From NCBI GenBank assembly GCA_002687495.1, contig NZAJ01000002.1:28218-85877 (forward strand): a stretch of 57,660 nt of DNA, in the 5' to 3' direction. Below the pieces are notes generated by a model that ran no database searches, had not been told where the DNA came from, and saw only the letters and a list, made by a program, of their open reading frames with translations. The stretch comes from Micavibrio sp. (GTDB lineage: Bacteria; Pseudomonadota; Alphaproteobacteria; Micavibrionales; Micavibrionaceae). Shown piece after piece: positions 26,160 through 36,171 of this stretch (the stretch's first letter is position 1; each line of letters starts with the position of its first letter). Made by a program: the position numbers and the translations under genes.

Positions 26160-27317
26160 ATGTATAAAATCCTTCCCATCATCGCTTTTGTTTTAATTTT
26201 AATCGTTGGCGGCATTTTCTATACGATGTCACATGAGGAGCAAGATAGTGCGAACACTCAAGGCCAAGCACCTATGCAATCTAGTGGTGTACCTGTTTCT
26301 GCCTTAGAGATCAAAACACAATCCGTGAATTTCAAACATGAATTACCTGGCCGTATATCAGCTTACCGTCAGTCGCAAATCCGCCCACAAGTCGATGGTA
26401 TTATTATCAAGCGCCTCTTTGAAGAAGGTGCGGATGTTGAGAAAGGTCAGCAGCTTTATCAGATTGATGATGCGCGTTATAAGGCCGCGTTAAACAGTGC
26501 TATTGCGGATCTAAAAAGTGCTGAAGCGAATGTGAAGACAGTTGAGGCAAAATCTAAGCGTTATGAAGATCTCATCAAAATCAATGCGGTTAGCCAGCAA
26601 GAATATGATGATGCTAAGGCAGAGCTTGATCAAGCCCAAGCAGCCATTGCGGTTGCTCAAGCTGCTGTAGACCTAGCGCAAGTTAATCTCGACTACACGA
26701 AAGTGTACGCACCTATTTCAGGACGTATCAGCCGTTCTTTTATTACTGAAGGAACGCTGGTCACAGCAAACCAGAGCATTAACCTTGCAACGATCACACA
26801 GCTCGACCCGGCCTATATTGATATGCAACAATCAGGTTCTGAGGCGATGAAGCTTCGCGCGCGCATGGTTGGCATGGATAATATCCCTGTGACGCTTATT
26901 TTGGATGAAGATACAAATACCGCTTATCCGCATAAGGGTAATCTTAAATTCTCAGAAGTTACAATTGATCAAACGACAGGCTCTATTACTTTGCGAGCGC
27001 TGATCGATAACCCAGACGGTTTATTGCTTCCTGGTTTATTTGTACGTGCCAATCTAGATTTGGGCCAAAGCGAGGTCTTGATGGTGCCGCAACGTGCAAC
27101 AATTAGAAATGCAGATGGTAGCCTTAATGTTTGGGTCATTGATGCGAATAACACAGCGCAAGTTCGCCCTATTGAAGTTGAGCAAACTTACGCAGATAAC
27201 TGGGTTGTTAAATCCGGCCTTGAAGCTGGAGAGCGCGTAATTGTCGAAGGCTATCAAAAAATTAAAGCGGGTGCGGCTGTTAGCCCTAGCCCTTGGAAAG
27301 CTGCGCAAGGAGAGTAA
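26160..27317 (+). CDS. RND efflux periplasmic adaptor (AcrA/MexA type)
   Basis: This 385-residue membrane-fusion protein has an N-terminal hydrophobic anchor (residues 3-20) without a lipobox cysteine. Its lipoyl half-motifs are VDGIIIKRLFEEGADVEKGQ and YAPISGRISRSFITEGTLV, flanking an alpha-hairpin with AVSQQEYDDA. It contains LDPAYIDMQQS and the AcrA-type barrel. A GTG at 26136 would add eight residues; the ATG at 26160 has GCAGGA ten bases upstream. It is the first gene of a three-gene RND operon. Confidence 0.92.
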   Translation: MYKILPIIAFVLILIVGGIFYTMSHEEQDSANTQGQAPMQSSGVPVSALEIKTQSVNFKHELPGRISAYRQSQIRPQVDGIIIKRLFEEGADVEKGQQLYQIDDARYKAALNSAIADLKSAEANVKTVEAKSKRYEDLIKINAVSQQEYDDAKAELDQAQAAIAVAQAAVDLAQVNLDYTKVYAPISGRISRSFITEGTLVTANQSINLATITQLDPAYIDMQQSGSEAMKLRARMVGMDNIPVTLILDEDTNTAYPHKGNLKFSEVTIDQTTGSITLRALIDNPDGLLLPGLFVRANLDLGQSEVLMVPQRATIRNADGSLNVWVIDANNTAQVRPIEVEQTYADNWVVKSGLEAGERVIVEGYQKIKAGAAVSPSPWKAAQGE

Positions 27318-27389
27318 CTCTTTCCTTGTTGTAAATGCTTATCCGCAAACTGATTACTAAATTTATTTAGCAGGAAAGACCGTAATATT

Positions 27390-30300
27390 ATGGCACGTTT
27401 TTTTATTGATCGCCCAGTATTTGCTTGGGTTATAGCTATTATCATCATGCTGGCAGGGATACTCTCGATTGAGTCCTTGCCTATTCAGCAATATCCGCAA
27501 GTTGCGCCGCCAACGGTTTCTATTCGTGCAAACTATCCTGGCGCGTCTGCTGAGACTGTTGAAAATTCGGTCACGCAGGTCATAGAGCAACGGCTAACCG
27601 GTATTGATTATTTGCGATACTTCTCATCAAGCAGCTCAGATGGCTCTATGAGCATTACACTGACATTTGAGCCAGAAGCAGATCCAGATATTGCGCAGGT
27701 TCAAACGCAAAACAAAGTCCAAGGTGCTGTCACACAGCTTCCTCAAGAAGTTCAAGCACAAGGCGTTACTGTTACAAAATCCAATGATAGCTTTTTGCTG
27801 GTTGTTGGATTTTATTCAGAGGGCGGTCAACTTTCACAAAATGATTTAAGTGATTTACTCGTTTCCAATTTCCAAGAACCTTTATCACGTATTAATGGTG
27901 TTGGGAATGTACGTGTCTTTGGGTCTCAAAACTCAATGCGAATTTGGTTAGATCCTGCAAAACTCTACAGCTATAACCTTACACCGATTGATGTACAAAG
28001 CGCGTTAGAAGTACAAAATACTGATATTTCTGCAGGTCAGCTTGGCGGAATGCCTGCGACAGCTAATCAGCAGATTAATGCTACGATCAAAGCTCAATCA
28101 CGCCTACAGACAGTAGAAGATTTTGAACGCATTATTCTTCGCGTTAATACTGACGGTTCACAGGTTCGCCTCAGAGATGTTGCTCGCGTTGAGCTAGGAA
28201 CTGAAGATTATGAACGTATTGCACGCTATAAGCGTCAGCCGGCGGCTGGCTTGGCGGTAACGCTTGCCACGGGCGCGAATGCTCTTCAAACTGCGGATGC
28301 AGTGAAAGAGCGCGTCGCTGAGCTAGGGGAATCATTACCAGAAAGCGTCAAAATCATCTATCCACTAGATGCGACACCTTTTATCGAACTGTCAATTGAA
28401 TCTGTTGTTCATACCCTTGTGGAAGCTGTTATTTTGGTGTTCTTAGTGATGCTGCTTTTCTTGCAGAATTTAAGAGCGACCCTTATTCCGACAATTGCTG
28501 TTCCTGTTGTTTTGCTCGGGACATTCGCCATCCTTTATGCATTTGGTTTCAGCATCAATGTTTTGACAATGTTTGCGATGGTTTTGGCGATTGGCTTGCT
28601 TGTTGATGATGCGATTGTTGTTGTGGAAAATGTTGAGCGCATTATCAAAGAAGAGGGCTTATCCCCAAAAGAAGCAACACGTAAATCCATGGATCAGATT
28701 ACAGGCGCCCTCGTCGGTATTGCTGTTGTTCTCTCAGCGGTGTTTGTTCCAATGGCATTCTTTGGTGGCTCTGCCGGTGCAATTTACAGACAATTCTCTA
28801 TTACGATTGTCTCTGCTATGGGGCTTTCTGTTGTCGTTGCTATCGTTTTATCCCCTTCCCTTTGCGCTACTTTATTGAAGCCAAATAAAGAAGGTGAAGA
28901 CCATAATAATAAGAAAGGTTTCTTTGGCTGGTTTAACCGCGTGTTTAACAAAGGGCGTGATCGCTATGAGAAAACATCCAGCCATATGGCTAAAAAGGCA
29001 GCGCGTTATTTCGTGATTTATGGCTTACTTGTTGGCGGTATGATGGCCATCTTTATGCAGCTTCCAACAGCGTTTTTGCCTAATGAAGATCAAGGCTCAA
29101 TGTATATCATGGTGAATACACCGCCTAGCTCTACAGCTGAACGTACATTGGAATCGGTGAAGCAGGTTGAAGATTACCTCCTCTCTGAACAAGGTGAGAA
29201 TATTGATCACCTCTTTACTGTGGTTGGTTTTAGTTTTGCTGGCTCTGCGCAGAATGCTGCTTTTGGTTTTGTCGGCTTAAAAGACTGGTCTGAGCGCACA
29301 GAAGACTCCCAGAGCGTATTCTCTATTGCTGGTGCGGCAAATGCAGCCTTTTCAAAAATTAAAGATGCCTCAGCGTTTGCTTTCTTCCCACCACCAATTC
29401 GCGAACTTGGTAATGCGTCTGGTTTTGATTTCCAGCTTGTTGATCGTGCTGGTAATGGACATGAAGCGCTTATGAATGCTCGTAATCAATTCTTAGGGAT
29501 GGCGGGTCAAAATGAATTGCTGACCAGTGTACGTCCCAATGGTTTGAGTGACGTGCCACAATATAAAATTAATATTGATAGCGAAGAAGCTTCTGCTTTG
29601 GGTCTTTCTTTGAGTGATATTAATAGAACATTGCAAATTGCATGGGGTTCTAGCTACGTCAATGACTTTGTTGATCAGGGCCGTATTAAGCGCGTTTATA
29701 TGCAAGCGGACGCTCCATATAGAATGATGCCTGAAGATTTATCTGAGTGGTATGTGCGAAATGGTGCAGGCGATATGATTCCATTCAACACATTCTCTAG
29801 CTCAGAATGGATCTATGGTTCACCTAAGTTAGAGCGTTTTAACGGTATTTCCTCGATCAATATCCAAGGGGCACCAGCCGAAGGCGTAAGTACGGGTGTT
29901 GCCATGCAGGAAGTTCAAAAAATTGTTGAGCAGTTACCTGAAGGTTTTGGTATTGAATGGTCAGGTATTTCTTATGAAGAACGTGCAGCAGGCTCTCAAG
30001 CCCCAATGCTATATGCTCTATCTGTTTTAATCATCTTCTTATGTTTGGCAGCTTTATATGAAAGTTGGGTTGTGCCTTTTGCGGTGATGCTGGTTGTGCC
30101 ATTAGGCGTTCTTGGTGCGGTTGTCGCTTCTTATATTTTCGGTCTACCAAACGATGTTTACCTTCAAGTTGCGCTTCTTACGACAGTTGGTCTGGCCTCT
30201 AAGAATGCTATTTTGATTGTAGAATTTGCGAAGGACCTTACAGAAAAAGGAACTCCGCTTATGGAAGCCATTTCCACAGCGGCTAGCCAACGTTTCAGAC

Positions 30301-30527
30301 CTATTTTGATGACCTCTATGGCGTTTATGCTCGGTGTTACTCCACTTGCTACATCAAGTGGTGCAGGTGCAGCTAGTCAGAACGCCATTGGTATTGCGGT
30401 TATGGGCGGCATGATGGGCGCGACATTTATTGCAATCTTTTTTGTGCCTATGTTCTACGCAAGTGTTGAACGAATCTTTAATAGGAAACACAATAAGCCT
30501 ACCGATTCCATGAATAAAGGAGAATAA
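27390..30527 (+). CDS. RND multidrug efflux transporter (AcrB/MexB type, HAE1)
   Basis: This is a 1045-residue, 12-helix RND pump of normal length. It begins MARFFIDRPVFAWVIAIIIM, the HAE1 hallmark. The proton-relay acids are in LLVDDAIVVVENVERI (Asp-Asp about 407-408 in AcrB numbering) and the relay lysine in GLASKNAILIVEFAKDL. PxxFLPxEDQG-like PTAFLPNEDQGSMYI lies after the central helix. It exports drugs, detergents and lipophilic compounds using proton motive force. It follows the adaptor by 72 bases and precedes its own outer-membrane factor. Confidence 0.95.
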   Translation: MARFFIDRPVFAWVIAIIIMLAGILSIESLPIQQYPQVAPPTVSIRANYPGASAETVENSVTQVIEQRLTGIDYLRYFSSSSSDGSMSITLTFEPEADPDIAQVQTQNKVQGAVTQLPQEVQAQGVTVTKSNDSFLLVVGFYSEGGQLSQNDLSDLLVSNFQEPLSRINGVGNVRVFGSQNSMRIWLDPAKLYSYNLTPIDVQSALEVQNTDISAGQLGGMPATANQQINATIKAQSRLQTVEDFERIILRVNTDGSQVRLRDVARVELGTEDYERIARYKRQPAAGLAVTLATGANALQTADAVKERVAELGESLPESVKIIYPLDATPFIELSIESVVHTLVEAVILVFLVMLLFLQNLRATLIPTIAVPVVLLGTFAILYAFGFSINVLTMFAMVLAIGLLVDDAIVVVENVERIIKEEGLSPKEATRKSMDQITGALVGIAVVLSAVFVPMAFFGGSAGAIYRQFSITIVSAMGLSVVVAIVLSPSLCATLLKPNKEGEDHNNKKGFFGWFNRVFNKGRDRYEKTSSHMAKKAARYFVIYGLLVGGMMAIFMQLPTAFLPNEDQGSMYIMVNTPPSSTAERTLESVKQVEDYLLSEQGENIDHLFTVVGFSFAGSAQNAAFGFVGLKDWSERTEDSQSVFSIAGAANAAFSKIKDASAFAFFPPPIRELGNASGFDFQLVDRAGNGHEALMNARNQFLGMAGQNELLTSVRPNGLSDVPQYKINIDSEEASALGLSLSDINRTLQIAWGSSYVNDFVDQGRIKRVYMQADAPYRMMPEDLSEWYVRNGAGDMIPFNTFSSSEWIYGSPKLERFNGISSINIQGAPAEGVSTGVAMQEVQKIVEQLPEGFGIEWSGISYEERAAGSQAPMLYALSVLIIFLCLAALYESWVVPFAVMLVVPLGVLGAVVASYIFGLPNDVYLQVALLTTVGLASKNAILIVEFAKDLTEKGTPLMEAISTAASQRFRPILMTSMAFMLGVTPLATSSGAGAASQNAIGIAVMGGMMGATFIAIFFVPMFYASVERIFNRKHNKPTDSMNKGE

Positions 30528-30532
30528 AGATC

Positions 30533-31969
30533 ATGCGTCATAGCAAACGTTATTTGTTGCTATCTACTGTAAGCTTAATGCTTGCGGGCTGTAACATGAT
30601 TCCCGATTACCTGCGCCCTGATTTTTCTGCGGCAAATTCATGGACCGAAGTTCAAGGGTATCACCTCAAAAATGGTGATCGTTTTGCAAGTGATATGGAT
30701 TGGAAGGAGTTCTATGACTCATCGGAAATTCACTTACTTGTCGGCACTGCCCTTCAAAGTAATAAAGACTTAAAAACGGCTGCTTTGAATATTGATGAAG
30801 CACGTACGATTTACCGTGTTAACCGCGCCGATCTTTTCCCGAGCATAAATGCGGGAGCGAGTGCGACATTAAGCCAATCCTCTGATGAGAGCAGCGCAAC
30901 AGGTCGTGCGGCGATAAGCCGCGTTTATGAAGCGCAATTAGGATTAGCGTCATATGAGTTAGATTTATTCGGAAGAATTCGCAGTACAAATGAATCTGCG
31001 TTAAATGATTATCTTGCTACAGAAGAAGCTTATGCGATAGTTCGTTCGGCTCTTATTGCAGAAACGACGAATGCATATCTTCAATATCTCGCTGATCAAA
31101 AGCTATTGAGCCTTACTAAAAAGACGCTTGATGCACAGTTACAAACCTATCGTATTTTGAAGGAAAGCCTTGATAAAGGCGTTTCCACTAAACAAGATGT
31201 GGCCAGAGCTGCGACATCTGTCGAAACGGCGCGTGTAAATTTACACAGATATAATCGCCTCGTTTCCCAAGATACAAACGCTTTATTCCTGCTCATGGGC
31301 ATTCCTTATGATCCTGAGTTCTTGCCGAAGACAACCTTAGATGAATTTAAGCTAGAGGATAAAATTAACGCAGGCCTGCCTTCAGAGGTACTCTTGTCAC
31401 GCCCTGATATTCGTCAGGCAGAATATTCTCTCTTAGCAAGTAATGCCGATATCGGCGCAGCGCGCGCGGCATTTTTCCCTAGTATTAATCTTACTGGCGC
31501 ATATGGATATGCAAGCCGCGATTTAGCAAACCTCTTTAGTGGTAGCGCCTGGGGAGCATGGTCTTTCGTACCTCAGCTTACATTGCCTATCTTTAATGGC
31601 GGAGCAAATATTGCTAATTTGGATTTAGCCAAAATTCGCAAAGAACAAGCTGTTGTAGATTATGAGCGCGCAATACAAGAAGCCTTTAGCGATGTCTCAA
31701 ATGAACTTGTCGCGCGGTCGACTTTAGATAAAGAGCTGAAAGCTCAGCGACGCTTAGTCAATGCCGCACAACAAGTATATGATATTTCTCAAGCGCGTTA
31801 CAAAGCTGGTATTGATAGTTTCCTAGATGTCCTTGATGCTCAAAGAGAGCTTTATACTTATCAGCAAAATGAAATCGAGATCGAGCGTCAACGTATGGCT
31901 AATCTGGTTAACCTGTATGCGGCACTGGGTGGTGGCGCCGATGATACGCCGCTTAAACACGAAGAATAA
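30533..31969 (+). CDS. outer-membrane efflux lipoprotein (NodT/OprM family) of the RND system
   Basis: This 478-residue protein begins with a signal and lipobox LAGCNMIP, then DYLRPDFSAANSW typical of OprM-type channels. The diagnostic SRPDIRQAEYSLLASNADIG is present, as is the C-terminal repeat YKAGIDSFLDVLDAQRELY. It starts five bases after the pump gene and completes the tripartite system. It is a paralogue of the lipoprotein in the MacAB operon 6 kb upstream. Confidence 0.93.
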   Translation: MRHSKRYLLLSTVSLMLAGCNMIPDYLRPDFSAANSWTEVQGYHLKNGDRFASDMDWKEFYDSSEIHLLVGTALQSNKDLKTAALNIDEARTIYRVNRADLFPSINAGASATLSQSSDESSATGRAAISRVYEAQLGLASYELDLFGRIRSTNESALNDYLATEEAYAIVRSALIAETTNAYLQYLADQKLLSLTKKTLDAQLQTYRILKESLDKGVSTKQDVARAATSVETARVNLHRYNRLVSQDTNALFLLMGIPYDPEFLPKTTLDEFKLEDKINAGLPSEVLLSRPDIRQAEYSLLASNADIGAARAAFFPSINLTGAYGYASRDLANLFSGSAWGAWSFVPQLTLPIFNGGANIANLDLAKIRKEQAVVDYERAIQEAFSDVSNELVARSTLDKELKAQRRLVNAAQQVYDISQARYKAGIDSFLDVLDAQRELYTYQQNEIEIERQRMANLVNLYAALGGGADDTPLKHEE

Positions 31970-31974
31970 TTTTG

Positions 31975-33861
31975 TTATTCAATATCTTCGCTAAAAGCCT
32001 CATATGAAGGCTTTTTAAGTTTTTTGAGCTTATCTGCATTTTCGTAGATCCAATACATTGCCCCGGCATAATCATAGCTAGTATTACGGCCATTTAGCTT
32101 CTCATAGACTTCTTTAGGCTCATAGAATGTCGTTTGACCCTGCATGATTTTTTCTGCAACCTCAAAGAAACGCTTCTTATATTCATCATATGAATAGGTT
32201 ACAAAATCATCTTTTATACCTGCTATATCCAAAATCACAGCTTCAGTTCTTGAATGAGCCTGCTCTCCATATAGTGAAATACACGGTTTACCGATCATCA
32301 ATGTGTCAAAGATTGTATTAGAATGGCCAAACGGGAATGGACAAAGCATAATATCCATTTGTTCTAGTGATTTAATATAATCATCATAGAGCTGATACCC
32401 TTTAATCGTACAATTTGGAAATTCTCGCGTGAGCAACTCTTTTAAATAGATATGACCGAAGCCCATACCTGAAAGGATAAATGTGGGCCTGACTTCAAAA
32501 TCAGCTTCATCAACTATTTGTTTCAGGATTTCCAAAAATGGTTTTGTCAGTTTAAAGTGCATACCGACAATGGAAATCTCTATATGTTCTTTTTTCCCTG
32601 TATTTTGAGGAATAGAAAAACCGCGCGCCTCTAAGGTTTTGTGCAAAGTGAACGCTGACGGCATTTCATCCAATATGACGCAATCATTCGGGAAGGCTTT
32701 AGGCGAATAAAAATCTTTATGCATCAAGACAAAATCTATTTCATTGCTCATTGTTGTCGCTGGATGCCCTAGCCCCATAATTTGCACATCACAAAAACGT
32801 ATATTTGATAAGACAATCCCCATACCTGTCATCCCTACCGCCGGGTAGAATAAGATATCTGGTGCTAATTCATATATTTTTATGATCGCTTGATCTGCAC
32901 GAGAATTATTAAATACGATTATGTTCGGGTATTCTTCTTTCATAGATGCATCATAGTTTTCATCAGAAATCATAAGATAAACATCAAACTTCTCTTTCAT
33001 AGAGCGCATTCTTTTACCCCATGATCTGTACATGGCATGATCTTTTTTGAAATGCTCAGGGAAGAAAATCATGCGCGGCTTTTCTCGCTCGCCTTCTTGA
33101 TATTTATTCTTTTTGCCCTGCTCTATGGCTTTTCGGATCGCGGGCTTTTTAATGATTTCCTTAAATGTGAATGCTTTCGTATAGGCATTAAAGCTCTTCT
33201 TCACATCATGCTTATGCGCGTAATCCAGATAGCTCACATGAAAGTAAGCCTCTGATAGCAATGGAAAAATACCTTTAATAGGCGCAAGATCTTCTATTTT
33301 TTTTGCGACAGATAAGAGTTCTATTTTGTTATCATAGGCACGCCCATCCATGCGTGAATATCCAAGAAGTGCTAAGGAGAATGGGATATAATATTTACGC
33401 AAAGTTTTTTGGCATATCTCATCAATATTCAGCTTCGTGCCAATATCGAGTAATAAAAGTGCTGCTTTTTGCTTTTCAGGTGAAACGCGTGGGCTGTTTT
33501 GTGAAGTGAGCATTTTTTGCACTAAGGGATCTGTATCACTATAATTACATATGCCGAACAGAACATGTATTGCTTCATGATATCGTAGCAGCTTATAGAA
33601 AATCTGGTCATCCATTTGGGTCTTATCATCATTAAAAATAATGATTAAGAACTCACTCATTAATTTACTGAACTCGATAATCAACTGCCTTTTAGAAGGA
33701 TCTTCGTAATCTTCTTCAATACGTGTTCTGACAAAATACTCGGCATGAAACCCATGAATTTTGTCAAAAATAGAAATAATATAAGCCCATAAATCACTCC
33801 ATTTACGCGCTTCATATAAACGTGCTAAGTGCTGAGGATCGAGTTCATATATTTTATTCAT
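31975..33861 (-). CDS. HMW1C/NGT-like cytoplasmic N-glycosyltransferase (GT41)
   Basis: At 628 residues it has the same length as Actinobacillus pleuropneumoniae NGT (about 620). Matching motifs in order: HKHDVKKSF (about 217-225), EHFKKDHAMYRS (269-280, His275), DILFYPAVGM (335-344), MGLGHPATT (362-370), MHFKLTKPFLEILK (434-447, Lys437) and CPFPFGHSNTIFDT (507-520). In that family these line the UDP-sugar site of an enzyme that puts glucose on Asn in N-X-S/T sequons in the cytoplasm. There is no signal peptide. It diverges from the dTDP-sugar operon. Donor and acceptor are not shown by sequence; other GT41 roles are possible. Confidence 0.82.
   Translation of the reverse strand: MNKIYELDPQHLARLYEARKWSDLWAYIISIFDKIHGFHAEYFVRTRIEEDYEDPSKRQLIIEFSKLMSEFLIIIFNDDKTQMDDQIFYKLLRYHEAIHVLFGICNYSDTDPLVQKMLTSQNSPRVSPEKQKAALLLLDIGTKLNIDEICQKTLRKYYIPFSLALLGYSRMDGRAYDNKIELLSVAKKIEDLAPIKGIFPLLSEAYFHVSYLDYAHKHDVKKSFNAYTKAFTFKEIIKKPAIRKAIEQGKKNKYQEGEREKPRMIFFPEHFKKDHAMYRSWGKRMRSMKEKFDVYLMISDENYDASMKEEYPNIIVFNNSRADQAIIKIYELAPDILFYPAVGMTGMGIVLSNIRFCDVQIMGLGHPATTMSNEIDFVLMHKDFYSPKAFPNDCVILDEMPSAFTLHKTLEARGFSIPQNTGKKEHIEISIVGMHFKLTKPFLEILKQIVDEADFEVRPTFILSGMGFGHIYLKELLTREFPNCTIKGYQLYDDYIKSLEQMDIMLCPFPFGHSNTIFDTLMIGKPCISLYGEQAHSRTEAVILDIAGIKDDFVTYSYDEYKKRFFEVAEKIMQGQTTFYEPKEVYEKLNGRNTSYDYAGAMYWIYENADKLKKLKKPSYEAFSEDIE
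31993..32016 (+). terminator. terminator of the RND operon lying inside the end of the convergent gene
   Basis: AAAAGCCT (31993-32000), CATATGA, AGGCTTTT (32008-32015), then T and AAG. It lies 24 bases past the channel gene stop but within the last codons of the opposing glycosyltransferase gene. The A and T runs on both sides make it usable in either direction. Confidence 0.55.
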
Positions 33862-33952
33862 GTGATAAGCCTAAAAATTTACGTCAGAAATATTGATTTC
33901 AATATTAAAAATGTTCGTAGAACAGAAGTAATATATAATTTATAATGAAATT

Positions 33953-35077
33953 ATGAAAGTGCCTCCTCAAACGCAAACTTCCAGCCCCTTATATGTTAGC
34001 CGTCCAGATTTACCAAATTTGGAAGATACATATAAATATCTTGAGCAGATAAAATCAGCTCGCTATCTCACAAATAATGGGCCTGTTTTGCAAACATTTG
34101 AAGCCGCTTTAAGAGATTATCTCAGCGCGCCGCATATCAGCGTTTTTAGTAATGGTACGCTTGCTTTGCAGAGTGCGCTCGCTGGATTTAATTTATCGGG
34201 CACTGTGATTACTACCCCCTATAGCTTTGTTGCTACTGCGCATATTTTAAAACCTTTAGGCTTAACGCCTCGTTTTGTTGATATTGATCCTGAAACATTG
34301 TGCATTGATCCTCAGCATATAGAGGCAGCTATAGATAAGGATGTATGCGCAATTTTAGGTGTACATGTTTATGGTACGCCATGCGATGTAGAGGCTATTG
34401 AGGCTATCGCGCACGAACATAAGCTTAAAGTTATTTATGATGCCGCGCATGCTTTTGGCATCGAGTATAAAGGCCAACCTTTACTCTCTTATGGTGATGC
34501 AAGTGTATTAAGCTTTCATGCTACTAAGTCATTTCATAGTGTTGAAGGTGGTGCGATTATAACACCACATAGCCAGCTTGACGAATGGGTGCGCGTTTAT
34601 AGGAATTTTGGTCTTGATTCTCACGGCAGCGCCTTATTTGAAGGTATCAATGGAAAAATGAGCGAATTGCATGCCGCTATAGGTATGCTCAATCTTGAGC
34701 GTTTTGAAGTGCAGCGCGATATGCGCAAACATGTCGTTGAAACATACAAAAGAGAGCTGGCTGATATTCCTGGTATTCAGCTCATAGCCCCTAATAGCGA
34801 TGCCACTCAAAATTATGGCTATATGCCTATACGAATAACCGCAGATTATGGCCTGGATCGAGAAGCGTTAGTGCATGCTTTTGAAGAGCACAATATTTAC
34901 CCTCGTCGATATTTCTATCCTTTAATAACTGATATGCCCGCTTATGCTGAGCATAAACAGCTTTTCCCTATCGCCTCTAAAGTCGCAGATGAAATTTTAT
35001 GCTTACCTCTTTTTCATGATATGGACGTACAAGAGCAAGATAGCGTGATCGCTGTCTTAAAGCACCATGCGCAATAA
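33953..35077 (+). CDS. PLP-dependent sugar aminotransferase, VioA-like (DegT/DnrJ/EryC1 family)
   Basis: This 374-residue protein shows the family core: cofactor contacts in VFSNGTLALQSALAG, the Asp of IYDAAHAFG, and the PLP-binding lysine in SFHATKSFHSVEGG (Lys192). The SFHATK...EGG form is the one seen in 4-aminotransferases such as VioA, which turns dTDP-4-keto-6-deoxyglucose into dTDP-viosamine. 3-aminotransferases have a different motif. RfbB and RfbA, which make the substrate, follow directly. The ribosome site is weak. Confidence 0.87.
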   Translation: MKVPPQTQTSSPLYVSRPDLPNLEDTYKYLEQIKSARYLTNNGPVLQTFEAALRDYLSAPHISVFSNGTLALQSALAGFNLSGTVITTPYSFVATAHILKPLGLTPRFVDIDPETLCIDPQHIEAAIDKDVCAILGVHVYGTPCDVEAIEAIAHEHKLKVIYDAAHAFGIEYKGQPLLSYGDASVLSFHATKSFHSVEGGAIITPHSQLDEWVRVYRNFGLDSHGSALFEGINGKMSELHAAIGMLNLERFEVQRDMRKHVVETYKRELADIPGIQLIAPNSDATQNYGYMPIRITADYGLDREALVHAFEEHNIYPRRYFYPLITDMPAYAEHKQLFPIASKVADEILCLPLFHDMDVQEQDSVIAVLKHHAQ

Positions 35078-35095
35078 ACTTAGAAAGAACATAAA

Positions 35096-36133
35096 ATGAG
35101 TAAAGTCTTTTTCATCACTGGCGCGGCGGGTTTTATAGGCTCGAATTTAGTCAGATCGTTAAGAGCGGCTTACCCTGACGCGGAGCTGATTTCTTATGAT
35201 CTGCTAACATATGCTGGGCATATAGAAAATTTAAAAGATTTTGAACACGACCCTAAGCATCATTTTTTTCAGGGTAATATTGGTGATGAGAAGCTTGTTT
35301 TAGAGATATTAGAAAAGTTCAATGTTGATGCCATTTTTCACTTAGCGGCTGAAACGCATGTTGATCGCTCTATATCAGGTGCTGATCCTTTTATAGAGAC
35401 AAATGTGGCTGCTCATACACGCTTCCTTAGAACAGCGCAAAATTACCAACAAAGTTTGAGCGCAAGTGCGCAAGAGCAATTCCGCTTCATTCATATTTCT
35501 ACCGATGAAGTTTTTGGACATTTAAGTATGGATGATCCTGCTTTTGATGAGCGAACTCCTTATGCGCCTCGAAGTCCTTATGCGGCTAGCAAAGCGGCAG
35601 GTGATCATCTTGTTAGGGCATGGCACAATACTTATAAACTTCCAGCCATTATTCTTAATTGCAGCAATAATTTTGGCCCCTATCAATATCCTGAAAAGCT
35701 TATTCCTTTTATGCTGAGCCGTGCGCTTGCCGGGCAAAGTTTGCCTATCTATGGCTCTGGAGAGCAAATAAGGGACTGGCTATATGTCGAAGATCACTGC
35801 CAAGCCATTATTAAAGCTTATGAATGTGGTGAGATCGGGGAGACATATTGCATTGGCGGATCGAATGAACAGCGCAATATTGATATCGTGCGTAGATTGT
35901 GTGAAATCCTTGATGAGCGACGCCCTCGTGAGGATAACACCTCATATAAATCGCTTATTGAGCATGTCGAAGATAGGCCAGGCCATGATTTTAGATATGC
36001 TATTAATAGTGAAAAAGCGCAAAAAGCATTGTCGTGGAGCGCTGGCACGAATTTTGCTAGTTTATTAACCCAAACCATTGATTGGTATATAGAAAATACT
36101 GAATGGATCAACATTGTGCAAAAAAATAGATAG
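35096..36133 (+). CDS. rfbB: dTDP-glucose 4,6-dehydratase
   Basis: This 345-residue extended short-chain dehydrogenase has the NAD site TGAAGFIGSNL, HLAAETHVDRSI, HISTDEVFG (Thr-Asp-Glu triad) and the YAASK active-site motif. It also has NCSNNFGPYQYPEKLIP and GSGEQIRDWLYVEDHC. All are hallmarks of RfbB/RmlB, which converts dTDP-glucose to dTDP-4-keto-6-deoxyglucose. It lies 18 bases after the aminotransferase gene and 38 before rfbA. rfbC and rfbD (rhamnose branch) are absent, so the intermediate is probably directed to the amino sugar. Confidence 0.94.
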   Translation: MSKVFFITGAAGFIGSNLVRSLRAAYPDAELISYDLLTYAGHIENLKDFEHDPKHHFFQGNIGDEKLVLEILEKFNVDAIFHLAAETHVDRSISGADPFIETNVAAHTRFLRTAQNYQQSLSASAQEQFRFIHISTDEVFGHLSMDDPAFDERTPYAPRSPYAASKAAGDHLVRAWHNTYKLPAIILNCSNNFGPYQYPEKLIPFMLSRALAGQSLPIYGSGEQIRDWLYVEDHCQAIIKAYECGEIGETYCIGGSNEQRNIDIVRRLCEILDERRPREDNTSYKSLIEHVEDRPGHDFRYAINSEKAQKALSWSAGTNFASLLTQTIDWYIENTEWINIVQKNR

Positions 36134-36171
36134 CACATATTGATAAACACTTATGCGTTAGGGGTATGAAT

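Noticed and set aside
20907-31969. Efflux region as a horizontally acquired resistance island
   Set aside because: Codon use looks like that of neighbouring genes and there are no integrase, repeats or attachment sites; both systems are ordinary chromosomal pumps.
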